Of a stretch of DNA of 64,000 bases, positions 6,048 to 15,199 are shown one piece after another (the first letter of the stretch is position 1; each line of letters opens with the position of its first letter). The notes under the pieces were generated by a model. The model ran no database searches. It worked only from the letters and a program-made list of their open reading frames with translations, and was not told where the DNA came from. Source of the DNA: Woeseiaceae bacterium (GTDB taxonomy: Bacteria > Pseudomonadota > Gammaproteobacteria > Steroidobacterales > Woeseiaceae); assembly GCA_013043165.1 (NCBI GenBank), contig JABDOQ010000037.1:1-64000 (forward strand). The letters run 5' to 3'. Both the position numbers and the translations under genes were made by a program.

Positions 6048-8366
6048 TCAGTCGCCGTCGATGATGCGGAATTCAGTTCGAAGCTGGGTTTCCGAACTGC
6101 CGCCAATCCAGGCATGGAATTTGCCAGGCTCGTTTATTAACTTCATGTCACGCCCGAAAAATGCCAGGTCGCTGGTATGCAGTTCAAAATTGACCGTCAC
6201 CGTTTGTCCGGATTCCAGGCGCAGACGACGAAAGCCTTTGAGTTCTTTGACAGGTCTGGTGACATTCGCCACCAGATCGCGAACATAGAGTTGCACAACC
6301 TCCTCGGCGTCAAAGTCACCAACGTTTGTTAGCTCTGCGCTGACGGTCAGCGTGTCACCAAGACCAACCTCCTCTGCGCTTGTGCGGATATCCTGGTAAT
6401 CGAACTCCGTATAGGACAGACCGTAGCCAAACGGGAACAGAGGTGTAAACCCGGCGTCGAGATGATAGGCCGTCATTCCCGTCGACAGTTGCGGCGCGTG
6501 CGCATCGATATCGTCAATAAGCACGACCGTTTCCGGCGACGGCGGCTTACCCGTGTTCTTCTGGCTATAGTAAATCGGAATCTGGCCAACCATGCGCGGA
6601 AAAGTCACGGGAAGCTTGCCGGAAGGTGATTCAACGCCAAACAAAAGCTCGGCAATCGCCGGCCCGCCCATGGTTCCCGGATGCCAGGCAAACAAGATCG
6701 CGTCGACATCATCAATGATATTGGTCAACGTTAGCGGCCTCCCCGCCTGGATAATCGCAATAACCGGCTTGCCGGCTGCTTTCACGCGTCGCACCAGCTC
6801 TGCCTGGTCGCCCGGCAAGTTAATATCCGCGCGCGAGTGCGCCTCGCCCGACAAGATCGATTCCTCGCCCAGGAAAAGTAGAACGACATCCGAGTCACGC
6901 GCTATCTCTTCGGCCTCGTCGAACGCCTCGCTGGCCCTGCTGCGAGAATTGTCCATTGCTCGCAAATAGCGAACGTCGACCTCATGTCCGACCAGGCTGT
7001 GAATCGCATGCATCGGCGTGATGCTAAGCTCGCGGTCACCGTCGAAGATCCAGGTGCCCAGTTGTTCGTACGGTGCATCGGCTAGCGGTCCGATCACTGC
7101 CACTGATTTCAGCTTGTTTGCCGACAACGGCAGCACGCCATGGTCGTTCTTCAGCAACACGGCGCTCTGCAATGCCGCTTGCCTCGCTGTATCAAGCGCA
7201 TGCTCGTTCGCTATCGGAGGCAAAGCCCTTGGGTCTGTATACGGTTTTTCGAACAGCCCGAGACGGAATTTGGCGCGCAGGATATTGGCAACCATCGCAT
7301 CGATCGTCGCGACATCGATACGTCCCTCGTCAATCAAAGACTCGAGGTGCTGGACATAGGACTGACCGGCCATTTCCATGTCGACTCCAGCCGTCACGGC
7401 CTGGTAAACCGATTCCCTGTCGTCCTCGGTCAGGCCGTGAATCGCAAGCTGACGGACCGAGTCCCAGTCGCTGACGACGAAACCTGTGAAATCCCATTCA
7501 TCGCGCAAAACGTCGCGCAGCAGGAATTCATTTCCGGTCGCCGGCACACCATCGAGGTCGCTGAACGCCGCCATCAGTGAAACAACGCCTGTGTCAACCG
7601 CGGCTTTGAACGGTGGCAAATGCACGTTGCGTAACTCGTTCTCGGGGATATTGACGGTTGCGTAGTCGCGGCCGCTTTCCGACGCGCCGTAGCCGGCGAA
7701 GTGCTTGGCGGTAGCGGCTATGGTGCCTGCATCGGTGAGATCGTCTCCCTGAAATCCCTCGACCATTGCCACCGCGAGCTGACTGGCGAGATAAGGATCC
7801 TCGCCAAGACTTTCGGCAATACGCCCCCAGCGCGGATCGCGCGATATGTCGATCATTGGCGCAAAGGTCCAGTTGATACCGGCCGTTGCGGCTTCACGTG
7901 CGGCAACCCGCGCGCCTTCGCGGACAATATCCGGGTTCCAGGTTGCCGCTTGTCCCAATGGAATAGGCATTACGGTCTTGAACCCATGGATGACATCACG
8001 CCCGACCAGAAGCGGTATGCCGAGCCGGCTCTCCTGCACGGCGATCCGCTGCAGTTCATTGACGGTATCTACATCGACCTGGTTGAGAACCGAACCAACG
8101 CGCCCGGCCTCTATCGCTTCACGAAGATGATGCGGCATGTCCTCATCGGAGGCATTGACCTGGTTCATCTGGCCGATCTTCTCTGCAAGCGTCATCTCCG
8201 CAAGCAACGCTTGCACGCGTCGCTCGATCGACGCTGCATCATTTTTCGGGTTTGCGAAAGAGGCGGTCATAATTGTCATCAACGGCAGACCACAGAGCGT
8301 AGCCAACGTAGAGCCATTTGTAGAACCAGGACATTGGCGTAGGATTGTTCTTGTTGGCAGCATCAT
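6048..8366 (-). CDS. GH3 beta-glucosidase (BglX-like), exported
   Basis: The protein shows the GH3 N-terminal barrel (KIGQMNQVNAS, TAKHFAGYGA, GFVVSDWDSV with the nucleophile Asp at about residue 300), the alpha/beta sandwich C-domain and a fibronectin-III-like end. About 770 residues matches BglX. The TTG at 8375 is not needed: ATG 8366 or 8363 is in frame. A likely signal peptide ends at ASFA, about 35 residues in, so it would work in the periplasm on beta-glucosides. It is the first gene of the leftward operon and is transcribed divergently from the GPH transporter across a LacI-type operator. Confidence 0.9.
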   Translation of the reverse strand: MMLPTRTILRQCPGSTNGSTLATLCGLPLMTIMTASFANPKNDAASIERRVQALLAEMTLAEKIGQMNQVNASDEDMPHHLREAIEAGRVGSVLNQVDVDTVNELQRIAVQESRLGIPLLVGRDVIHGFKTVMPIPLGQAATWNPDIVREGARVAAREAATAGINWTFAPMIDISRDPRWGRIAESLGEDPYLASQLAVAMVEGFQGDDLTDAGTIAATAKHFAGYGASESGRDYATVNIPENELRNVHLPPFKAAVDTGVVSLMAAFSDLDGVPATGNEFLLRDVLRDEWDFTGFVVSDWDSVRQLAIHGLTEDDRESVYQAVTAGVDMEMAGQSYVQHLESLIDEGRIDVATIDAMVANILRAKFRLGLFEKPYTDPRALPPIANEHALDTARQAALQSAVLLKNDHGVLPLSANKLKSVAVIGPLADAPYEQLGTWIFDGDRELSITPMHAIHSLVGHEVDVRYLRAMDNSRSRASEAFDEAEEIARDSDVVLLFLGEESILSGEAHSRADINLPGDQAELVRRVKAAGKPVIAIIQAGRPLTLTNIIDDVDAILFAWHPGTMGGPAIAELLFGVESPSGKLPVTFPRMVGQIPIYYSQKNTGKPPSPETVVLIDDIDAHAPQLSTGMTAYHLDAGFTPLFPFGYGLSYTEFDYQDIRTSAEEVGLGDTLTVSAELTNVGDFDAEEVVQLYVRDLVANVTRPVKELKGFRRLRLESGQTVTVNFELHTSDLAFFGRDMKLINEPGKFHAWIGGSSETQLRTEFRIIDGD

Positions 8367-8466
8367 CGGGATCAAGATCGCGCGAGCCGCTTATTCTTAA
8401 CCAACCGAGCCTCACAAATCAGTTAACGTTTCGACGCAGTTGTAACGCTAAGTTTGTAACAACATT

Positions 8467-8480
8467 TGACAGCGCTGTCA
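8467..8480. promoter_or_regulatory. LacI-family operator, copy 2, in divergent promoters
   Basis: TGACAGCGCTGTCA is a perfect 14-bp palindrome, extended to 16 bp at 8466-8481. Because of the symmetry both strands carry TTGACA: on the plus strand it is 17 bases from GATTAT (GPH gene), on the minus strand 17 bases from TACAAA (GH3 operon). One bound repressor would therefore cover both -35 boxes. Confidence 0.82.
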
Positions 8481-8541
8481 ATTTGATAGATTATCCGCGG
8501 CTAGATAACCAAGCCGGTTACACTGGGAAAAAGAGCCAATA

Positions 8542-9999
8542 ATGAGCCAAACAACCCACCACCAGACGGCGCCCGCGGACAGAATTCCTTTTGCCCAAAA
8601 GCTAATCTACGGGCTCGGCGCATTCGTCAATAACACCCTCGCAGCCGCAATCGGCGGCATGATTATTGTACTAAATCTCGGCTACGGCATGAGTCCGGCG
8701 CTGGTCGGTCTGCTAGGCGCACTGCCCCGCCTGACCGACGCCATAACCGATCCGTTGATGGGTTATATCTCGGACAACACCAAATCCCGCTGGGGCCGCC
8801 GCCGACCTTATATCTTTGTCGGTGCAATTGCCGTCGGCATACTTTATGCGCTGCTGTGGCAACTGCCGGCCGACAAGAGCGACACATTTTACTTCACCTA
8901 CTTTCTTGTAGGCTCGCTGATTTTTTATCTCGCGTACACGGTATATGCGACGCCCTGGGTCGCGCTCGGTTACGAATTGACGCCCGACTACCACGAGCGC
9001 ACGCGCCTTATGGGCGTGCAGAATTTCATCGGCAATATCGCTTACATGATCTCCCCCTATTTCCTCGCGATCATGTACAGCGAACGCCTGTTCACCGACG
9101 TTAAGGCCGGCGCCGGCAACCTCGCGATCATGATCGGTGTCGTCGTCGTCTTGGTCGGCGTCATGCCCGCGATATTTCTGCGCGAGCGATTTAAAGAAGT
9201 CGCTGCCGCGGAGGTGGACGAGAAAAAAGAGCAGCCCGACGGTGGCATGTTGCACGTCATCAAGGATTTTATCCACGGCTTTGCAACGACGCTCAAGTTC
9301 AAGCCGTTTCTCAAGCTGTGCGCCGCAACGTTCCTGGTCTTCAACGGCTTTATATTAATCGCTTCTTTCCAGTCCTACGTCTTGATCTACTATGTATTCA
9401 GCGGGGATGCCAGCAAAGGTGCGGAACTTGTCGGCCACTCGGGACTGCTGATGGCCGTCGCCGCGCTAGGCGTTATCGCGTTCGTCACCTGGTTGGGCAC
9501 CAAGGTTGGAAAACGAAAGGCGTTCTTTGTTTCTACCGGCATCTCCATGCTCGGCTACGCGCTGAAATGGTTTTGTTACACGCCCGACAACCCATGGCTC
9601 GCGCTGATTCCGGCACCACTAATGGCGTTTGGACTGGCCGGGCTTTTTACCTTGATGCCATCGATGATTGCAGATGTCGTGGATGCCGATGAGCTGAATA
9701 CGCATGAACGGCGTGAAGGCATGTACGGCTCCATATTCTGGTGGGTCGTCAAACTCGGCCAGGCCGTGGCAATTGCAGGCGGCGGCATTCTGCTCACCCT
9801 GACGGGCTTCGACGTGGAACTCGGGGGAAATCAGGCAGCTGCGACCATTACCTACATGCGCATGTTCGATGCGTTTGTGCCCTGTATCGCCTCAGGCGTT
9901 GCCATTTGGGCGATAGCGACATTCTCGATCACCGAGGACAAGGCCTACGAAATCAGGATGGAACTCGAGAAAAGGCGCGGCGGCGCGGCCACCGCCTAA
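8542..9999 (+). CDS. GPH-family MFS transporter (glycoside-pentoside-hexuronide)
   Basis: The 485-residue, twelve-helix protein has the GPH hallmark LTDAITDPLMGYISDNT followed by RWGRRRPYI in the first loop. Members import oligosaccharides or glycosides with cations. It is divergent from the GH3 operon and shares its operator, so its substrate is probably a beta-glucoside or short gluco-oligosaccharide. That a glucose-type porter and a GPH porter both occur suggests uptake of both monomer and oligomer. It converges with the diguanylate cyclase gene. Confidence 0.87.
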   Translation: MSQTTHHQTAPADRIPFAQKLIYGLGAFVNNTLAAAIGGMIIVLNLGYGMSPALVGLLGALPRLTDAITDPLMGYISDNTKSRWGRRRPYIFVGAIAVGILYALLWQLPADKSDTFYFTYFLVGSLIFYLAYTVYATPWVALGYELTPDYHERTRLMGVQNFIGNIAYMISPYFLAIMYSERLFTDVKAGAGNLAIMIGVVVVLVGVMPAIFLRERFKEVAAAEVDEKKEQPDGGMLHVIKDFIHGFATTLKFKPFLKLCAATFLVFNGFILIASFQSYVLIYYVFSGDASKGAELVGHSGLLMAVAALGVIAFVTWLGTKVGKRKAFFVSTGISMLGYALKWFCYTPDNPWLALIPAPLMAFGLAGLFTLMPSMIADVVDADELNTHERREGMYGSIFWWVVKLGQAVAIAGGGILLTLTGFDVELGGNQAAATITYMRMFDAFVPCIASGVAIWAIATFSITEDKAYEIRMELEKRRGGAATA

Positions 10000-10007
10000 C
10001 AAGAACC

Positions 10008-10034
10008 GGGGTCGAACCGAGGTCTATCCTTCTC
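10008..10034. repeat. 27-base direct repeat, left copy
   Basis: GGGGTCGAACCGAGGTCTAT continues to 10034 and is repeated at 11190-11216 with 23 of 27 bases identical; all four differences are transitions. It covers the stop codon of the diguanylate cyclase gene. The two copies bracket that gene. Confidence 0.65.
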
Positions 10035-11082
10035 GTCGAACGCAGTCGCGCCCTGCGCGCTTCGCGGAATATAGCGCCTGGTCGGCTCGCTCTATCAATG
10101 TATCTACGGTGTCGCCATCGCGCGCCTGGGCAACGCCAAGGCTGATGGTGACCTGCAACTTTGTGTCGCGACTGTTTACTGCATCGCTGTTGATGTGCGT
10201 TCTTACGCGCTCGGCGACTTCCTCTCCTTCTGTGATATTAGTGTTGTGCAGTATGAACAGGAATTCCTCACCACCGTAGCGGCAGATTTCATCATCAGCA
10301 CGTGCGCCCGAGAGCATCCTGCCCGCAGCAATTTGCAGAACTTCGTCGCCTACCAGGTGCCCATGAGCATCGTTAATTTCCTTGAAATGGTCGAGGTCGG
10401 CCATGACCACGCATAGCGCTGACTGTTCCGTCCTCGCCAGCTCCAGGGCAGCCCCGAGGCATCGCTTGGAGTAAGAGTGATTGCGAAGATTGGTCAACCA
10501 GTCCGTTATCGCGAGTTCGCGCAGGCGGACAGTCTCATCTCGCTCGCTCTCGAGTGACTTCGTAAGATCGGATTCCCTGTTCGAATAGTAACTCTCAACG
10601 GCGAGCGACATATCGAGTGCCGTGATCCTGAGTATAAATCGGAGTATCTCCGCGAAAGCCGGCCCGTCATTGCGTATCGAGTCCGGAATGTACTCGATCA
10701 ACAGACTCTGCAGGCCCTGGAACGTACACTGGTAGAAACTTTGTGGCACACCGATGCGATGATGTACGGAGCCGATGCGCAAGCGCTCCTCGAAATATTC
10801 GCGCTTTTGAAAATCGATGCCCAGCCCCAAGAGGTATTTTTCCTGGCTGTCCCTCAGACGGGCAGCGCCGGACGCGCCGCCAACGAGACGATTGAAGTCA
10901 TCAATACGCAGCAAGTACGTGTAAAAACGGTCAACGATTGCATCTAGATTCGGGACAATGATGTGATCGTGGAGGATTTGGCCGCAGGCTTCCATACCCT
11001 CCCGATCAAGTTCGATGAGGCGCAATCGATCAGTAATTGTATCCTCGTCGAATTCGCAACTCGCCCACAATGGGTGGTCCAT
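10024..11082 (-). CDS. Globin-coupled diguanylate cyclase (DosC/HemDGC-like)
   Basis: The N-terminal 160 residues form a protoglobin-type sensor; His107 in VHHRIGVP is the likely heme ligand of the HxxIGxP motif. A linker leads to a GGDEF domain from about residue 190 with an intact active site GGEEF (271-274 region) and an intact inhibitory RxxD site (RADD, 261-264) exactly five residues before it. It should sense O2 or another gas and make cyclic di-GMP in the cytoplasm, with product inhibition. It stands alone between the glucan locus and kdsB, flanked by direct repeats, so it may be a mobile or inserted gene. Confidence 0.9.
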   Translation of the reverse strand: MDHPLWASCEFDEDTITDRLRLIELDREGMEACGQILHDHIIVPNLDAIVDRFYTYLLRIDDFNRLVGGASGAARLRDSQEKYLLGLGIDFQKREYFEERLRIGSVHHRIGVPQSFYQCTFQGLQSLLIEYIPDSIRNDGPAFAEILRFILRITALDMSLAVESYYSNRESDLTKSLESERDETVRLRELAITDWLTNLRNHSYSKRCLGAALELARTEQSALCVVMADLDHFKEINDAHGHLVGDEVLQIAAGRMLSGARADDEICRYGGEEFLFILHNTNITEGEEVAERVRTHINSDAVNSRDTKLQVTISLGVAQARDGDTVDTLIERADQALYSAKRAGRDCVRREG

Positions 11083-11189
11083 GCCGTTGCATCCGTTAGC
11101 GGTTCTGCCCCAGAAAAGGGCCTGTATACTTATGCTGCAGCGCTACGAGGAAATCAATTCGGGCTTTTACCTAGGATCGGCCGTCAGCA

Positions 11190-11216
11190 GGGGTCGAACC
11201 GGGGTTTATTTTTCTC
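11190..11216. repeat. 27-base direct repeat, right copy
   Basis: Partner of the repeat at 10008-10034 (23 of 27 identical). It lies four bases downstream of the kdsB stop on the minus strand. Both copies sit at the 3' ends of genes. Confidence 0.65.
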
Positions 11217-11219
11217 AGA

Positions 11220-11966
11220 TCAGGATGAGAAATCCTGTTCGGCACGACGTAAATCCTCTTCGGTATCGACGCCTCTCCCCGGTCTTATCGCAGGCACACC
11301 GACTGCGATCGTCATGTCGAGAGACAGAGCGCGCAGCTGCTCGAGCTGTTCGCAGACTTCAATATCGGAAGGCTCCGCCGCGACAAAGCGCCGCAGTACG
11401 CCACAGCGATAGGCGTAGATGCCATGGTGTTGCAAGGCTGATGCCACTGACAACTCTCTGTTATCGGCTTCGCGGGCGTAGGGAATCGCAGCGCGACTGA
11501 AATAAATTGCATGCTCATGCACGTCGCGAACGACTTTTACGATATTCGGGTCATCGAGATCGTCATCGTTCAACAACGGCGAAGCGAGCGTTGCAATATC
11601 GGCACTCGCATCGTCGAGCAATGCAGCGCACTGATCGATCAGCGTCGCCGGCATTGCCGGTTCATCGCCCTGCAGATTCACGACAATCCGCTGGTCATCC
11701 CAATCGAGTAAGTCGGCGACTTCGGCGATACGCTCTGTGCCGGACCGATGCTGGTTACAGGTCATGCAAACCGTCGCTCCAAAAGCCGCCGCCGCGTCCG
11801 CAATGCGAACGTCATCGGTTGCGATCACGACTTCGGTTGCCGCACTTTCCGAGCCGCGCTCATACACGTGCTGCAGCATTGGCTTACCACCCAGCTCGCG
11901 CAAGGCTTTGCCGGGTAAGCGCGTCGAAGCATAGCGAGCTGGGATAACGACGACGAAATCGGTCAC
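11220..11966 (-). CDS. kdsB: 3-deoxy-manno-octulosonate cytidylyltransferase
   Basis: The 248-residue protein matches the CMP-Kdo synthetase family in length and motifs: VVIPARYASTRLPGKAL at the N-terminus, MLQHVYER, VNLQGDEP for metal binding, and IPYAR and HHGIYAYR further on. It activates Kdo with CTP for attachment to lipid A in the cytoplasm. It overlaps the lpxK stop by four bases (ATGA), so it is the last gene of the exbB-exbD-msbA-lpxK-kdsB unit. kdsA, which makes Kdo-8-phosphate, is far away in the eno cluster. Confidence 0.96.
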   Translation of the reverse strand: MTDFVVVIPARYASTRLPGKALRELGGKPMLQHVYERGSESAATEVVIATDDVRIADAAAAFGATVCMTCNQHRSGTERIAEVADLLDWDDQRIVVNLQGDEPAMPATLIDQCAALLDDASADIATLASPLLNDDDLDDPNIVKVVRDVHEHAIYFSRAAIPYAREADNRELSVASALQHHGIYAYRCGVLRRFVAAEPSDIEVCEQLEQLRALSLDMTIAVGVPAIRPGRGVDTEEDLRRAEQDFSS

Positions 11967-12997
11967 TGTGAGGCCTGCCAGCCGCGCAAGCGGGATTCGA
12001 TTTGTTCGATCATGGGTAGCGCCAAAACGGGATCCATCTGAAATTCCACCGGAACATACCAGAACTTGTCCTTACTACGCCGCCCCAGTTTAACGGCGTC
12101 TTTCTCCGTCATGAAAACCTCGAAGCCATCGCCAAACTCGAGCTCCTTCAAGTCCAGAACCGCATGATCAGCGAATGAATGCTCGATGACCTGTATGCCC
12201 AACGCACGCAACTGCTCGAAAAATCGCGACGGATTACCGATGCCCGCAACAGCGTGAACTGTCGTGCCGGCAAATCGATCGATCGGCCGGGTCAGCGATC
12301 CGTTGACGCGGCAGGCCTCAGTCGCGACCAGTTCAAACTCCACGGCATTCAGCTCGGCCACCGATAGATCGTTGCTCGATCGCATCGCACCATTCACCAG
12401 CAGCTGATCCAGGTCCTCAAGACGCTCCGGCAGTTCCCGCAGCGGTCCGGCCGGCAGCAGGCGGCGATTGCCGAGTCCGCGGGCGCCGTCGATAACGCAA
12501 ATTTCGTAATCGCGGCCGAGGCGGTAATGCTGCAGGCCGTCGTCCGCGATAATGATATCGACACCGTCATCAACCAGCATCGCCGCGGCACGCACGCGAT
12601 TTGCGTCGACGGCAACCGGACAGTCACTACGCCGGGCAAGCAGTACCGGCTCATCGCCGACCAGCTGCGCATCGCTGGCCGCATCGACGCGCATCGGTGA
12701 TTTCGACTTGCTGCCGCCGTAACCGCGGCTAACGATGCCGGGAGAAAAACCGCGCCCGCGAAGTTCGCGCGCAAGCCATATGACGGTTGGTGTCTTACCC
12801 GTGCCTCCGGCCGTAATATTGCCAACTACAATAACCGGGACCGGCACGCGACGGACCTTTAATACACCGCAACGATAAAGAAAGCGCCTGCCCACAGTGA
12901 TAAACCAGTACAGGCCGCTCAGCGGCAACAACAGCCAGCCGGAGCGAGCGCCTTCGTACCAGACGCGATGAATCCATCGGTAGGTCACCGCGCTCAC
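11963..12997 (-). CDS. lpxK: Tetraacyldisaccharide 4'-kinase
   Basis: The 344-residue protein has the LpxK P-loop VGNITAGGTGKTPTVIWLA near residue 58-75 and the family motifs VVSRGYGG, GDEPVLLARR and IIADDGLQHYRL. An N-terminal hydrophobic stretch (WLLLPLSGLYWFIT) anchors it to the inner membrane. It phosphorylates the lipid A disaccharide precursor to lipid IVA. Start and stop overlap msbA and kdsB by four bases each. Confidence 0.96.
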   Translation of the reverse strand: MSAVTYRWIHRVWYEGARSGWLLLPLSGLYWFITVGRRFLYRCGVLKVRRVPVPVIVVGNITAGGTGKTPTVIWLARELRGRGFSPGIVSRGYGGSKSKSPMRVDAASDAQLVGDEPVLLARRSDCPVAVDANRVRAAAMLVDDGVDIIIADDGLQHYRLGRDYEICVIDGARGLGNRRLLPAGPLRELPERLEDLDQLLVNGAMRSSNDLSVAELNAVEFELVATEACRVNGSLTRPIDRFAGTTVHAVAGIGNPSRFFEQLRALGIQVIEHSFADHAVLDLKELEFGDGFEVFMTEKDAVKLGRRSKDKFWYVPVEFQMDPVLALPMIEQIESRLRGWQASQ

Positions 12998-14763
12998 TCG
13001 TCGTTCGACTCGGTATCGAACTGCATGCGATACAGCGCAGCATATTGGCCGTCTTGCGCAACAAGTTCACTGTGTGTTCCGGATTCGATGATGCGACCCG
13101 AGTCAAGAACGACTATGCGGTCGGCTTTTTCAACCGTGGACAAGCGATGTGCGATGACGAGCGTCGTGCGATTTTTCATGAGCACTTCGAGCGCATCCTG
13201 GATGCGCCGCTCGGAATGTGTATCCAGCGACGACGTCGCTTCGTCCAGAACCAGAATTGGCGCATTCTTGAGCAGCGCACGTCCAATCGCGATTCGCTGT
13301 CGCTGGCCGCCCGACAGCAGCACACCACGGTCACCAACCATGGTTTCCAGCTTTTCGGGCAATTCGTTCGCAAAGTCGAGAACGTGCGCCGCCTCGGCAG
13401 CCTGCAATATTTCCTCGTCTGAATGCGATCTGAGTTGGCCATAGGCGAGATTATTTGCGATCGTGTCGTTAAAGAGCACGACGTCCTGAGTGACGAGGCT
13501 GATGCTGTTGCGCAGGCTGGCCAGGGTCAGATCCCTGGTCGAGATTCCGTCGATCAGAATGTCGCCGGAATCGAGCTCATAAAAGCGCGGCAACAGGCTG
13601 GCCAGCGTAGACTTGCCGCTGCCCGAATGTCCCACGATCGCGAGCGTCTCTCCTGCCTTCAGATCGATGTTGATATTTTCAAGAATCGGCCCTTTATCGT
13701 TCGCGTACGAAAAACACACGTCGACGAACTGAACGTCGCCTTTCACACGATCGATCTCGACAGTGCCACTGTCTTCCTCGTCCTGCTCGTCGATTACCAT
13801 GAACAGGCTGTCAGCGCCGGCAACGCCTCGTTGCAGTGTTGCGTTGACGTTCGTGATGCGCCGGACGGGTTGCAGCATCAACATCATTGCCGAGAAGAAA
13901 GCAATGAACTCCCCCGCTGTCAGCGCACCTTTGAGCGATTGCCGTGCGGCCACGAAGATTACGAGTGCGATACCGAAGCCGAAGACAACCTGTGTTACGG
14001 CAACGCCCATCGAACGCACACGAATGAGCTTGAGATTCTGGCTGCGGTTACGACCGTCGGCATCGACAAGCCGAGCAAGCTCGTAGTCATAGCCCCCGAA
14101 CGCCTTGACGACATGGTTACCCCGAATTACCTCGTCCGTCACCTGCGTCACTTCACCGACCGAGGCCTGGATACGATCGCTGTAGCGGCGAAATGCGATG
14201 CCGAGTACTCGTACGATCAATGCAACTATCGGGAAAAGAACGACAACGAAGATGGTCAATACCGGACTGTAGTAAAGCATCACGCAAAATGCAGCGATCA
14301 CCGTAAGAATATCGCGCACGGCAATCGTGACCACACTGGTCACCGACTCCGCCACCATCTCTACGTTGTAAGTCATTCGCGACAACAGGGGGCCCGAGGT
14401 CTGGCTGTCGAAATAACTGGCCGGCAAGGTCAGGAATTTACCGAACACCTGGCGACGCAGATCGCTGATGACCTGCCGCCCTATCCAACCCAAAGACGCT
14501 TCGGTGGCGAAACCGGAGATGCCGCGCAAAATAAAGATCACCATGAATGCATACGGGATCCACTGGACCGTTTCGAGTTGCTTGGCGACCAGCGCCTGAT
14601 CGGTCAGCGGCGCGAGCAGCGCAACGAGTCCGGCTTCGACGACCGCCGTCGTTGCCATGCCGATTACCGCTATGAATCCGATGAGCTTGTGTGGCGTAAC
14701 GTAATGCCAGAGCCGGGCATAGACCACGCGGACTTCAGGATCGATGCGCTTTGTTACGGCCAC
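12994..14763 (-). CDS. msbA: Lipid A flippase ABC transporter MsbA
   Basis: An N-terminal six-helix ABC exporter domain is followed by an ATPase domain with Walker A GHSGSGKST, signature LSGGQRQRIAIGRAL and Walker B ILVLDEATSSLD. The length of 589 residues fits MsbA. The start codon is GTG at 14763, 13 bases after exbD. It flips core-lipid A across the inner membrane. Its position next to lpxK is the standard msbA-lpxK pairing. Confidence 0.93.
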   Translation of the reverse strand: MAVTKRIDPEVRVVYARLWHYVTPHKLIGFIAVIGMATTAVVEAGLVALLAPLTDQALVAKQLETVQWIPYAFMVIFILRGISGFATEASLGWIGRQVISDLRRQVFGKFLTLPASYFDSQTSGPLLSRMTYNVEMVAESVTSVVTIAVRDILTVIAAFCVMLYYSPVLTIFVVVLFPIVALIVRVLGIAFRRYSDRIQASVGEVTQVTDEVIRGNHVVKAFGGYDYELARLVDADGRNRSQNLKLIRVRSMGVAVTQVVFGFGIALVIFVAARQSLKGALTAGEFIAFFSAMMLMLQPVRRITNVNATLQRGVAGADSLFMVIDEQDEEDSGTVEIDRVKGDVQFVDVCFSYANDKGPILENINIDLKAGETLAIVGHSGSGKSTLASLLPRFYELDSGDILIDGISTRDLTLASLRNSISLVTQDVVLFNDTIANNLAYGQLRSHSDEEILQAAEAAHVLDFANELPEKLETMVGDRGVLLSGGQRQRIAIGRALLKNAPILVLDEATSSLDTHSERRIQDALEVLMKNRTTLVIAHRLSTVEKADRIVVLDSGRIIESGTHSELVAQDGQYAALYRMQFDTESNDE

Positions 14764-14776
14764 GACGTCAACTCAG

Positions 14777-15199
14777 TTACTCAACCGGATCATTTACGGT
14801 GGCAATGCTGATTTGCGTAAAACCCAGGCGCCCGGCGACGTCCATTGCGGTCACCACGTGCTGGTGCCTGGCGTTGGCATCGGCACTTATCGTCAACGGC
14901 AGCTTGCTATTGCCGGCCGAAACCTTGCGGAGTGCATTTCGAATGGTCTCCGGGCGGTTGTTGATCAGTTCCCGGCCGTTGATCAGGTAGGTGCCGGTCT
15001 CCGTAATCATGATATCGATCTGATCCGGTGGCTCTTCGACCACAGCCGCGCTATCCGCCTCCGGAAGTCGAATTGAAATTTGCGACTGTTTCACAAAGCT
15101 CGTTGAGACCATGAAGAAAATCAGCAACAGCAGTACGACGTCGATCAACGACGTAAGATTTACTTCGGGCTGCGCGCGTGGCCGCAGGCTGAGTTTCAT
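14777..15199 (-). CDS. exbD: ExbD/TolR-family biopolymer transport protein
   Basis: The 140-residue protein has a short cytoplasmic start, a single membrane segment with the essential Asp20 (LTSLIDVVLLLLIFFMVS) and a periplasmic domain, as in ExbD and TolR. It works with ExbB to couple the proton gradient to a TonB-like partner or to Tol-Pal. The start overlaps the exbB stop by one base (TAATG). In Pseudomonas the same pair sits between comEC and lpxK. No tonB gene is nearby. Confidence 0.9.
   Translation of the reverse strand: MKLSLRPRAQPEVNLTSLIDVVLLLLIFFMVSTSFVKQSQISIRLPEADSAAVVEEPPDQIDIMITETGTYLINGRELINNRPETIRNALRKVSAGNSKLPLTISADANARHQHVVTAMDVAGRLGFTQISIATVNDPVE

Noticed and set aside
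5293-6288. 331-codon plus-strand ORF opposite the sugar porter and GH3
   Set aside because: It spans two genes in antisense and has no motif.
10008-11216. tRNA-like GGTCGAACC sequences in the direct repeats
   Set aside because: They resemble a T-arm, but no acceptor stem, anticodon arm or D-arm can be drawn around either copy.
13423-14811. 462-codon plus-strand ORF opposite msbA
   Set aside because: It is a reading-frame shadow of msbA, rich in His, Arg and Asp from antisense codons.
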